A stretch of 64,000 bases of DNA, taken from Protea cynaroides. Taxonomy: Eukaryota; Streptophyta; Magnoliopsida; Proteales; Proteaceae. Location: the NCBI GenBank assembly GCA_028583415.1, contig CM053267.1:29622902-29686901 (forward strand). The letters run 5' to 3'. Under the pieces are notes generated by a model, which was not told where the DNA came from, ran no database searches, and saw only the letters and a list, made by a program, of their open reading frames with translations. Shown in pieces: positions 10,362 to 19,770 of the stretch (its first letter is position 1; every line of letters begins with the position of its first letter). The position numbers and the translations under genes are program-made.

Positions 10362-12600
10362 GATGATAAATAAAAATTAATACATATTTTTTGACACCTT
10401 AATAAATATTATTAAGTGGATTCAACTGAAATCTCACCTTAATGCCAACCAATTGTGAACTGTTTGTGACTAGATTTGGTAAGACAACCAACTTGTGACC
10501 TGTCCTTGATTGGACCTACCAAGACAGGATTCCACCTTATCCTCTCATACTATTCTCTTCTATTTTTGTTGTCAATCAAATTAAAGGAAATTTTTACAGT
10601 TTTACTAAAATATACATCATTTGAAAGATGAAGCAAGTATAGTAAAAACCAATGCATTCACAAAAATCTATGGATAACATTAATAAGGAAGATATGGTAA
10701 AAAAAATATGGTTGAGTCATGTGCAACAAATTAAAGATTAATATTTCAACAGTGAAAAGTGACACAATCCAAATTAAAGATTCTCAATTGAAGTTGTTAA
10801 CAAGCTTGTTGTCCACTGATTAATGGAACTCCCTCTACTTGCTTATCCCAATGCCATAGATGACACGTGTGTTAATCTTTAGTGGGGATTCAAATCCCAA
10901 TCTTTTAGATAATATCTTCTCTTTCATCTCTTGTCTTGAGAGTTAAAACGAGAATGACAATTAAATGGTGTTGGATTCATAATCAGTACAAATATGTTTT
11001 AAAAAATTCTGAACTTAAACAGGGCAGTAAAAAATGATCAAGGAAAGATATTTAATTAATATGATAAAATGAGGAGAATTAATTAATAATTAATCAACTA
11101 AACCATGGTTTTAGCTAAAAAAAATTAATAAATAAGCAGCCGATCCCATGGTCTCTTCTTTTTCTTTTTTTTTTAATTTTTTTTATTTCAGCGTGTTTCA
11201 GCCCATATATCCACTTAAACTCTTAAGATCTTAAGATAGTAACAATAATTTTGATTAATTAAGTTCTAAATCCTGGTATCAGATATAGTATCAATCATGT
11301 CTAAAATAGATTCAAATCAGATTTTACATGATTGAATCAATGACCTGATACGTACTGAATCATGGTCCCAGAGAGGATGAGGAACTAACTTTTGCACCGA
11401 TACACCAAATAAAAATAAAAAATCACACCGATCAAATGATGTGACATGGCTTTCCTGCTTAGTTGGGTATTTTCACTGAAATAACATGATTTAATTGTGC
11501 ATAAAAAAAACATAATTTAATTTATGGGAATTAAAATCTCAAATAGGGAGCTATACCCCTTAAAATAATTACTCTCAACTACAATGCAGTGATCTATTTG
11601 TTAAGATTCTCAACTCAATTATGTTAAAATTTGGCAAGAGATTTTCCCCACACTTGCAGCATGGGGAACCCTCTCCCTTATGCAAACTAAATAAATAATA
11701 TTTAAATAGTTAAAAAATGGAGTTACATAATTTCAGAAAAGGAAAATGCTAGACACATCATAGAGCCCTCTAGCTCACATTCTCTCTCCTTCCCGCGACT
11801 CTGTTTTGCAGCAAACTATAATACCACCCTTTCTGGTACCCCGGCCATTGGTTGGGTGTGGCTATTCCATTACATGTTGTTGGCAACCATTCCCTCCCAT
11901 GCTTATTACTCAGCTATTGAAGTAGACCTTCATATTTTGATCATCTCGTTTTTTTCCTTGCGAGGGGGTGGTCAGATGATTAAAATTTTGTGAAATGGTT
12001 TTAATATCATTGGAGTTTGTCCCATGGTAAAATAAAATTTTAAAAAAATCCAAACTTAAAGAGGATGCAAAGTAGTGATCAGAATTCTATAGACGTGCAT
12101 AGATATAAATGAAAATGTTTGCCAATACAATGACGATTGTTTAATTGAATAAACTCGGACATTCTATCCAACTGCTAGAATAACGACATTATCTGTTCAG
12201 ATACAAAACAATAATGGAAGGTGTGAAACCAAATACATTTAGGAACCATTTGAGGTGGATTTTCATCATGGTTCCAGGTATGGGTATCGGATTGATGGAT
12301 TCGTATCGATTTTTTTGTGATCCATTCTTGATTTGTTTCTTGTTTAATATTATTATATTCAGCACGTATTAAAGAGATATTTAGTAATTAATAAGACAGG
12401 AGAACTTTGTCGCGCAAGTTTATCAATCTACAGGATTAGAGTCAGATATCATGAGGTTATTATTGGAGGGACCACCTCTACCTTATCCGCCACATCGTCG
12501 CCTATTTTTTATAGTCATGATTACCTCCTTCCTCGGGTAGAACTAGAACCAGAGTGATGTTTACTTGAGTATCCTGCTTATTTTAAGCACCATCCTCCAC
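10362..12600. other. Non-coding region upstream of DRM1c
   Basis: The part up to 11880 belongs to duplicate 1 and matches 58300-59297 plus 62884-63275. From 11881 to 12600 the sequence is unique in the window and forms the distal promoter of DRM1c. No gene, RNA or recognisable transposon is visible. Confidence 0.6.
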
Positions 12601-12679
12601 TATTTATAGCAGTGCAAGAGCAAGTCTTGCATTCAAGAAAGGATCAAAGGGGTGAGAGAGAGAGAGAGAGTCAGACAAT
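12601..12679 (+). promoter_or_regulatory. DRM1c core promoter and GA-rich leader
   Basis: TATTTATAGC at 12601, a GAGAGAGA run at about 12653-12670 and the ATG at 12680. The spacing and the AGCACCATCCTCCAC context match DRM1a and DRM1b. Confidence 0.75.
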
Positions 12680-13212
12680 ATGGTTTTGCTAGAAAACTTC
12701 TGGGACGAAGTTGTGGCTGGGCCTCATCCTGATCATCAGGGGAGGAAGTTCACCATCTCTACGTTGAACCTTGCAGGTACTCAACCCAGTTTTTTGCAGT
12801 TGTATAACTTAATTTGGCTTTGTCTGCAATTATCTTCTTGTTATTTTTGTTGTTGTTTTCATTATGATCTACGTAGAAGCGAAAGGAGAGGGAAGCAGTT
12901 CGTTGTCGACACCACCGACGCCGGGGACGCCGACAACACCGTCGTCTGGTAAGAAAGAGAACGTGTGGAGGAGTGTCTTCAACCCAGGGAGCAACCTCGC
13001 CACCAAAACCATCGGAGCTGCTGTCTTCGATAAGCCCCAACCTAACACCCCTACTGTTTACGACTGGTACGTACATACGTTGTATCAGATGGGATGTGAC
13101 CCGTTTTTACTGTATTTGATACTATTATATATACGTATTAATATATATTGGGTTATGTACCATGATGATTTGCAGGCTTTACAGCGATGAGACCCGGAGC
13201 AAGCATCGTTGA
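12680..13212 (+). CDS. DRM1: DRM1c: dormancy-associated / auxin-repressed protein, 107 aa, three exons
   Basis: CDS join 12680-12776, 12877-13066, 13176-13212, total 324 nt. Both introns have GT-AG borders and phases that match DRM1b. Residues 1-17 carry the family N-terminus (LLENFWDEVVAGP). Residues 43-56 are a Thr-Pro-rich linker, 60-72 the core ENVWRSVFNPGSN, and 92-107 the conserved end TVYDWLYSDETRSKHR. These place it in the auxin-repressed/DRM1 family (PF05564), normally about 105-130 aa. No membrane segment or signal peptide is visible and the protein should be largely disordered. Family members are used as markers of dormancy, sugar starvation and growth arrest. Residues 18-24 are shorter than in DRM1a and DRM1b (HPDHQ versus HPYEGQEKLRK), the main difference between copies. 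Confidence 0.93.
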
Positions 13213-13256
13213 GGGCTGAACTGGCTTGAGGATAGAGAGAGACTGTGAGTGGAGTG

Positions 13257-13262
13257 AATAAA
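13257..13262 (+). terminator. Candidate polyadenylation signal of DRM1c
   Basis: AATAAA lies 45 nt after the stop codon, in a suitable position for a plant near-upstream element. Nothing else is recognised in the 3' flank up to about 13600. Confidence 0.5.
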
Positions 13263-14230
13263 CGAATACATGAAAACTGTAAAAGTCATGTAGTGCTTTA
13301 TATACTACTATATAAATACCCTGTCTTTATATATATATAATTTAAGGTTCTTTGTGCTCAGGTATTAGTGTGTATGTAAGTTAGGGTGTGCGCTTCGACG
13401 GTTAATTTGAAGAGTCATTCTATGAAATCTATGGTTATCTACTACTTCGTTTTGTTGTCAATTTGTGATCGATTGATGGATTATGAAGAGGATTAATAAA
13501 GAAAAGTGAGATTAGGAATAAGAAATGGGTTGAAGATAGTGATGGTTGCCATTCTCATTCTACAATCTACATCCTCCTTGTTATCTCTTGCAAATCAGGT
13601 TGGTTGTCTTTGCCCATAATGACAACAACACAAAGTCCTTGGCCCATATGGGTTTAATGCTCGATTTTTTCAAGAAAGCATAGAACGTCATAGGGGAAGA
13701 AGTTTCTATAGCTATCTAGGGGTTCTTTTTCCATACGTATTTGCGGAGATTCATAAACTCTACCTTCTTATGCTTCATCCCAAAATCAGATTCTCGAAAC
13801 CTTTGAGGACTTCGGGCCCATTTCATTGTGCAATCTCATATATAAATTCATCACCAAGATTCTGGCTAACCGGATACAAAAAGTAGTTGGTTTTCTGGTC
13901 TCCTCAAACCAATCAGCTTTCATCAAAGGCTATTCCATAGCCGAGAACATTCTCATGTGTTTTAAGATCGTCAAAGGTATAAGAAGGAAGGTTTGTTCTC
14001 CCATTTGTGTTTTCAAGGTAGACCTCCATAAAGCTTATGATTCTATCAAGTGGCCCTTCATTTTGGCAGTTTTCAGGAAAATGGGATTTTTCTATTATTG
14101 GATGGATCAAAGTATATCTGGAAACTGCTATGTTTTCGATTCTTGTAAATGGTTCCCTTGCTGGCTACCTTAAAAGAGGTGGAAAAATCCGGCAAAGAGA
14201 TATCATTTAGCGCTGTCATTGCTCATATTT

Positions 14231-14392
14231 GGCAAGAAAGGAATGCAAGAATATTTGGAAACAAATCCCACTCTAAAGAGGTCATGGTTCAGCATATCAA
14301 GGCAAATGTTTGGCAAGAAAGGAATGCAAGAATATTTGGAAACAAATCCCACTCTAAGGAGGTCACGGTTCAGCATATCAAGGCTAATGTTT
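14231..14392 (+). repeat. 81-bp in-frame tandem duplication in LINE C-terminus
   Basis: Two units of 81 bp (27 codons) beginning GGCAAGAAAGGAATGC at 14231 and 14312. They differ by only a few bases and preserve the reading frame (WQERNARIFGNKSHSKEV twice). Confidence 0.85.
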
Positions 14393-14574
14393 TAGCTAGA
14401 TGTAAAATCATTTCTTTCAAAAGACTTCTAATAGAAGGGTCTTCATCTCTTCCAACCAACGCTTTTATGTTCCTTAAGTCTGTTGCGGGATTCCGGTTGT
14501 GTTGGTTTTCTCTTTGGGGTAGGCCGGTTTGTGGATGAGATCCTTTTGTGTTTTGTTTGGATTGTATCTTTTGG

Positions 14575-14815
14575 ATTCACATCCTCTCCCGCCTGAGATT
14601 CGGCATGAAAGTCGGCAGCCCGGATGGATGGCTGACACCTGGCTCTCGGGTGAATCCAGCCCTCCATTCGAGCCAACACCCCTGTCGGCTCAGTTTGTCG
14701 GCTAGGGTGTCGGCTTAGATGGAGGGCTCGGATTCACCCAGGAGTCAGGTGTCGGCCATCCATCCGGGCCGCCAACTTTGCTGCCGAATCTTAGGCTGGA
14801 GAGGATTTCTTTCCA
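14575..14815. mobile_element. Hairpin MITE with 10-bp target duplication (copy 2 of family)
   Basis: Inverted arms of about 95 bp (ATCCTCTCC ... GATTCGGCA ... GCCCGGATGGATGGC ... GTGAATCC ... GCCCTCCAT) around a loop of about 45 bp. TATCTTTTGG is repeated exactly at 14565-14574 and 14816-14825. A 9-10 bp duplication fits a Mutator-like non-autonomous element. It sits in the 3' UTR of the LINE. Transcribed in either direction it would fold into a long hairpin. Confidence 0.82.
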
Positions 14816-14953
14816 TATCTTTTGGTTTTCGATTTCCTCTTTGAGTATTTCAATCTGTTTGAGTTATCTTTTCTGAGTTACTAAAATATCTACCTATAAA
14901 AGAAATAAAAAATAAAAAATAAAAAAAAATAAAAAAAGAAAAAAGAAAAAAAA

Positions 14954-15199
14954 ATACTCATCATCAAATATAATATTTACCCCATCATCAGATTAGATTC
15001 TTAATTAATAGCATGTGCAGTTCTGTGCTATTAGAGGTTAACCCGAGGATTTAATTTTTATTTTTTTTTATGTAAAACAAAATGGATACTAAAAAAATTC
15101 ATCAAAAACTACACCTTGGATCGTGCTCAGGGATTCTAATCTTGCTTTCGAACCATATCAAGTGTCGGTTATATTCAAGTGCCCAGGATTGGTCGTTGG
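14954..15199. other. Unassigned spacer
   Basis: AT-rich sequence without a coding frame or recognised repeat. It ends with the left target duplication of the following hAT-like MITE. Confidence 0.5.
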
Positions 15200-15861
15200 T
15201 AAGGGTGTCAACGGGCTGAATCTGGCCGGTTTCGGTCTGGACTGAATCGGTGTCAGGTTTTATAAGCCCAACCCAAAACATGTCCATTAAGAGTTCGGGT
15301 TGGGTTGGGCTGCGCTAGACACAATAACTATTGGGCTGGTCCGGTGTCGGTTTGTTATTGGGCTGGGCTTATTGAGGTGATTTCGGGCTGGCTCGGTCCA
15401 GACCGGGCTTATCAAGCTTATCAGGCCTATTTTATATGTAAGATATATAGTCTATTTTATTATTTCTATCTATAAAATTAGCATCATTCATTTTATATGC
15501 ATGTAATTCAGTAAATTGTAACAATTAACATACTCTTTTCAACTATAGATTCATATAATCTTTCAGATCAAGAAGTAAACTAAAACAGTGTAATATAATC
15601 CATCATATTTAAAACCATTAAAATTAAGAAACTGGACCCGGATGGACCTTACCGGTGTTCGGGTTAGGTATTAATGGTTCGGGCTAGTCCGGGCTTCTTA
15701 ACGAGCTGGTCCGGTCTAGTTTCGGTTTGGGCTGAAACGGTATCGGGCTTTACAAGCCGAGACCGAAACCTGTCCATTAAGGTTCTGTCCGGGCTTGGTT
15801 CGGGTTATATCGGGCCGGCTCGGTCAGTGCTACCGGGCCGGGCCTATTTTTGACACCCTTA
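15200..15861. mobile_element. hAT-like MITE, 662 bp, with perfect 8-bp target duplication
   Basis: Termini TAAGGGTGTCAA and TTGACACCCTTA are exact 12-bp inverted repeats. GTCGTTGG occurs at 15192-15199 and 15862-15869. The interior is built of degenerate GGGCTGG/CCGGTTTCGG-type phrases and has no transposase. A shorter member lies at 30269-30745 and the left part of another at 63280. Confidence 0.93.
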
Positions 15862-15869
15862 GTCGTTGG

Positions 15870-16261
15870 AGATCATGATCTGGATCGGGCCGCATCAAAT
15901 TCCATCTGGCTAATCCTACCGTTTGACCCATGGTTTTGGCACGTACAGTTGAGGAATCCGCCTATTTATTATATAAATTAAAAAAAAAACAAAAACAAAA
16001 AGTTGGATCTAGGGTTAAGGAATCGATCTCCACCATTGTGTAATCAATATTGGATCAATCCATTCGTATTAGTTTTGACCATGTTAGTGATAAGCACAAC
16101 AACTGTAAAGTTGATCCTTAAAGTTGATCCTTAGCCACATCAACTTGTACATGTGGTGAATGGTTATTTAAATTTCAAATGTTTTTGAGCGGGTCGTAGT
16201 TTTAAAATGTATTAGAACGAGTCTCAATTTTCAAATGTTTAGCGAGTCTCACTTTTCAAAT
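15870..16261. other. Unassigned spacer
   Basis: No gene recognised. Two short phrases of the type GAGTCTCA-TTTTCAAATG repeat near 16210-16260, just outside the inverted-repeat arm. Confidence 0.45.
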
Positions 16262-16560
16262 GTATTCCAATTGGATTCAAATCGTCGCCTGTTGGGGCAT
16301 CAACAAGCGACCCAGCTAACTTGATGGCTGATATGTGGCAGAGGGAAAATATGAAGTTCATCATAAACCCTTTGGTAGGATACATTATAGTGAATCGATT
16401 TTACCTAAACAAATACCCTCTTTCTCCAACGATTTCATTCTACGTAGTCCTCTCCTTGGATCTCAACCTGTAACTACTATGAGGCCTTGGATCTTCTCTT
16501 TCTTCTTCTTCTTCTCAAACTCCCTTTGTTCTTCTTCTTCTCAAACACCCTTTCTTGGAA
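16262..16560. repeat. Left arm of a long inverted repeat flanking element B
   Basis: From GGATTCAAATCGTCGCCTG to the TTCTTCTTCTTC-rich end, this segment matches the reverse complement of about 29672-30085 (shared landmarks CGCCTGTTG, CAAATACCCTC, GCGATTTCATTCT or CGATTTCATTCT, AGTCCTCTCC). The two arms lie about 13 kb apart, with retrotransposon B and a Tourist MITE between them, so they probably are the terminal arms of an older DNA transposon (Mutator-like) into which B inserted. No target duplication was found. Confidence 0.65.
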
Positions 16561-16907
16561 ATCTTCTCAAACCCCATTTGGTGATAGACAATACCATCGA
16601 CCTATGTAAATCGCCAGCATTTGGTGATAGAGGACCCTCTGTAAATCGCCGGCATTTGGTGACAGCTATTGCATTTTAGGTCAGTTCTAGGAACATCATC
16701 CTCTGCTTTTGAGATAATTCAATTCTCTCTCCATTTACACCGCACACTTTTCCCTTTCCTTCGTCCTCCTGGAGCTGCGCAGTTTGTTTTTCCTGATTAC
16801 TTTTCCTTAGATCCTGCAACTGAGTCTGAATCCCTCTTTTACACACTAGTAACTTGCCTATTTAAACCTTCCCCTTCTTGTCCGACTTCTCATTGTCTAG
16901 CACTTTA

Positions 16908-17215
16908 GGCTCTCTTTGGTTTGTATTATATAATGTATTATATAATATATTATAAAATTTATGATTGTTTGGTATGATTTATAATGTCTATTTATAATTA
17001 AAATAAATTAATATAGTTCATTATCTACAAATAGGTGAGTAACTGTTTATCATTATTAGAATAATCTATTAGGTGATTGTTTATATTTCTCATTATATAA
17101 TGTATTATGTTTAGTGGTACCAAACGGTCATTATTTATTATTCATAATCTATTATCATAATTGATTTGTCATAAATAGCACATAATACATTATATAATAC
17201 AAACCAAAGAGAGCC
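16908..17215. mobile_element. Tourist-like (PIF/Harbinger) MITE, 308 bp
   Basis: Long near-perfect terminal repeats beginning GGCTCTCTTTGGTTTG, with a TTA duplication at 16905-16907 and 17216-17218. The interior is AT-rich and non-coding. Confidence 0.9.
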
Positions 17216-17218
17216 TTA

Positions 17219-17449
17219 GTTTAGTTTTAATGGCCTGGAAAAATCAGAAAGAATTATACCTAACTTAACTCCAAAAAATAAACAAGGCATAATATAGCAC
17301 ATTGGAATTTTCAAATCAATTTCATTCTTTGTATCACGACATTCTTCCCCATAAAAATCTTCATTTACTGGATCAGAGTCCCAGACCTCCAGAACCCCAG
17401 ATGTGAAATTGTAGATTGAGAAAAATAGGGGGATAACCGGCTCAACAGT
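17219..17449. other. Left flank of element B
   Basis: Short sequence between the Tourist MITE and the LTR. A minus-strand open frame crosses into the LTR and is not continued in frame on the other side of B, so no gene is called. ACAGT at 17445-17449 is the left target duplication of B. Confidence 0.45.
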
Positions 17450-19760
17450 TGTCACACCCCAATTCCGCACTATTCAGAATGGTGTGATGAACCGCTAACA
17501 AACCAACGGTTCAACCAGGATCTCAAGTAGGCCGTATCCGTGTTATCTAATCTCCATACATCCACACTCATAATCAGAGTAAATATATAATAGCGGAAGT
17601 CTTATAGTAAAATGAACTGAGAATCTACTGTGATATTAATATTTAAATAGCAAATTATTCTGTATCAACTGAGACATAAATAAATATCAAATACATGTCC
17701 ATAATAAATCCAAGTAAAGAAAACTAAGAAAATATCTAATCAAATACACATGAGTTGCACTCGCAAGAGGAGTCATGTGTATCCACTTCATCTTCAGCTT
17801 CCGTCGCCGCTACGTTCCCGTACGCTGGAGCATTTACATAATCTTCAATGGTATAACCTGCATCATCAACTAAAAATATTCGACGTCGAGGGGTGAGCAC
17901 ACATCATGGCTCAGTGAGCAAACAAAACAATGCAACAGTACATATGCATGCAATCAATTTATATCTTTGGTCTGGTTTATAGTTTGTAATGCGCAATAGA
18001 AAGGTTGGGTGGTCAAAGGTTAACGTTTATTGACCCCGCCTTTATACACAGGGTGTGGAAGTCTGCCCAAAGGTTAACGTTTATTGTCGTCCCCATCTAC
18101 CCTAATCATGAACATTATACAACAAAGGTTAACGTTTATTGCTGTATAGTGCCATACCAACACGTAAGCCCCTGCTAGCGAGGGCTTACAAACTGGGCTC
18201 GCAACTAACCAATCCTAATGCCAAACAGTGTATCCAAGGCCTCACCCCAGCATCCCTTAGAATGTCCATAGAGATAGAGCTAAGGCCCCCCGGTAGAGTC
18301 AGAGACTACAAGGGCCGAGACCACCTCCCCTGATACTCTACGACATAATAGTTCTGCTAAAGTAATGGCGATACGACGATGCTAATGCACAAGACTTGAG
18401 TTAGAGATAGAGCTAAAGTGCTGAGACCCGTCAAAGGTTAACGTTTATTGACGTTCTCATCACACCTCCCCTGATACCCGCTCGCATCAAGTACACCAAC
18501 CACACACATACAATCACATGCCTATTCCTATCATCATCATCATCATCATCATGTCATAAACAATAAAATAAACATGCATGAACAAGTAATAGAAATATTG
18601 GATGATATGTTGTATGCACATTACAAACATAGTCGCATAGAATCAAGTATAGCATTGGACTCAAGAAAAGAGAAAATAGTTTGTTATTAATCAATTAGTT
18701 TAGAGTTCTGTTTCCTCACCTTAGCTTGCTAATAGATACTCTTCCAAGCTTTAGAATCATCTTTAAAATGTTATTATATTACTAGAAGACCTAACAAAGT
18801 CGATAAAATTTAATTATAATTTATTCTAATTTTTAAAACCATTCTGTTAACTGAGGGTCGGAGGTAGGGTCTGAGCTATAACCGACCCCTGGTGCGACCC
18901 TCCTCAATCTGGATTTCCAGAACCCTGAGGGTCGATACTCAGGATCACATAGGGGCGGATGGTCATCAACCCTCTGTGCGACCCTCGGTGGTTTTTGGTC
19001 AATTTTCCTCCTTTTTGTCCATTCTTCGTGTTTGGGGTCCTATGACTTACTCCTACAGTCCATTCAACATACATTCCATGGTCTAGAACCATGAATCATC
19101 CACCTATTTAGTTTTCATGTATTCTCCCATGGTTTTCCATGAAAACCTAACCATGGTTTGATGGTTTGGGTTTCTCCGAGATCACACTATCATCCTTATC
19201 TAACCTAAGGCCTGTAGAAACTCATGGAATTAGTATCCATACCTGAGAAGAATACTCCTTCTCTGCAACTCTTCTCCTTTTTGCTTACTTCTCTTCCTTG
19301 TTTCTTTTCTTCTTCTTTTCCTTCTCTTCTCTTTCTCTCAATTCAATTAGGGTTGTAAAAGGAGTGAAAGAGGCTTAGGGACGTCCTTTAAATAGAGTAG
19401 AAACATCCTAAAATAAGCCCCTTTGAGATTAGGAAAGAATCCTAATCGAAATTATGGAAATTTCCTAATTTCAATTTCGGCGGCAACTGAGGGTCGATGG
19501 GAGGGTCGATGATCCCGTCGACCCTAGGTTTCCTAAAGTGTCTGACCCTCCCTGTAAAACAGAGGGTCTGACTTTCTGTCTTGGGGGGTCTGACCCTCCC
19601 TTGCTGGGTATGCGACCCTCCCCCTAATTTAAGTATTTTTGGGTCGATTTGATACCTGGGATCACGATCTCCTTCACGCCCTTGGTCCATTTGACTCAAC
19701 CATGATGGGTAAACCTGGTTCAAGGTGATAAGACCGGGTTAGTTTGATACGGGTCTTACA
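17450..19760 (-). repeat. 3' LTR of element B
   Basis: 2311 bp. It carries the promoter (TATTTAAA on the minus strand, 19387-19394), GGTCG motif blocks at 18851-18990 and 19487-19640, four copies of AAAGGTTAACGTTTATTG, and a CT-rich stretch near 19260-19340. Apparent open frames inside it have no known domains. Confidence 0.95.
18011..18452. repeat. Four-copy W-box-like dyad motif in B 3' LTR
   Basis: AAAGGTTAACGTTTATTG occurs at about 18014, 18069, 18124 and 18433. The outer copies are extended to GGTCAA...TTGACC and GTCAA...TTGAC, so WRKY W-box cores (TTGAC) face each other around GTTAAC. The other LTR of B has the same set at 27712-28153. Confidence 0.75.
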
Positions 19761-19770
19761 ACTCCCCCCT
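19761..19770 (-). other. Polypurine tract of element B
   Basis: AGGGGGGAGT on the minus strand directly before the 3' LTR. It primes plus-strand DNA synthesis in this class. It overlaps the pol stop codon (TAG, 19771-19769). Confidence 0.85.

Larger units (their letters stand above)
5463..11880. repeat. Segmental duplication, copy 1 (DRM1a plus upstream region)
   Basis: Homologous to 53404-63275 in the same orientation over nearly the whole length, for example 6960/54900, 7500/55800, 8430/56640, 9600/57700, 10440/58380 and 11580/62980. Besides DRM1a, the relic exon and two MITEs listed separately, it holds AT-rich non-coding DNA. A stretch at about 9300-9450 resembles retroelement leader sequence (phrases such as CATCGGAGTGTACC) and may be a worn LTR. 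No other gene is supported between 8137 and 11880. Confidence 0.88.
13600..14953 (+). mobile_element. L1-type LINE remnant, internally deleted, with A-rich tail
   Basis: The stretch at 13650-14170 encodes, over several frames, the plant LINE RT pattern GFNA-FF, then GPISLCNLIYKFITKILANR and FKVDLHKAYDSIKW. From about 14190 it jumps to the C-terminal end of the same kind of element (IWQERNARIFGN). The RT catalytic core and endonuclease are missing. The element ends in an A-rich tail at 14898-14953. A hairpin MITE sits in the 3' UTR. It cannot move on its own. Confidence 0.85.

Noticed and set aside
13913..14110. Minus-strand open frame within the LINE RT
   Set aside because: Shadow of the RT frame on the plus strand.
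17216..17470. Possible gene split by insertion of element B (17216-17470 and 29369-29596, minus)
   Set aside because: Rejoining the flanks at the target duplication puts the two frames out of register with a TGA at the junction, and I recognise no family.
18139..18333. Open frame inside the LTRs of B, with counterparts at 27840 and, in C, 32895 and 42652
   Set aside because: Its conservation follows from LTR homology. It has no Kozak or domain support and lies in U3.
18011..18452. Regularly repeated 18-mer that might look like a CRISPR array
   Set aside because: Spacing is irregular, copies lie in an LTR and the genome is a plant; these are LTR motifs.
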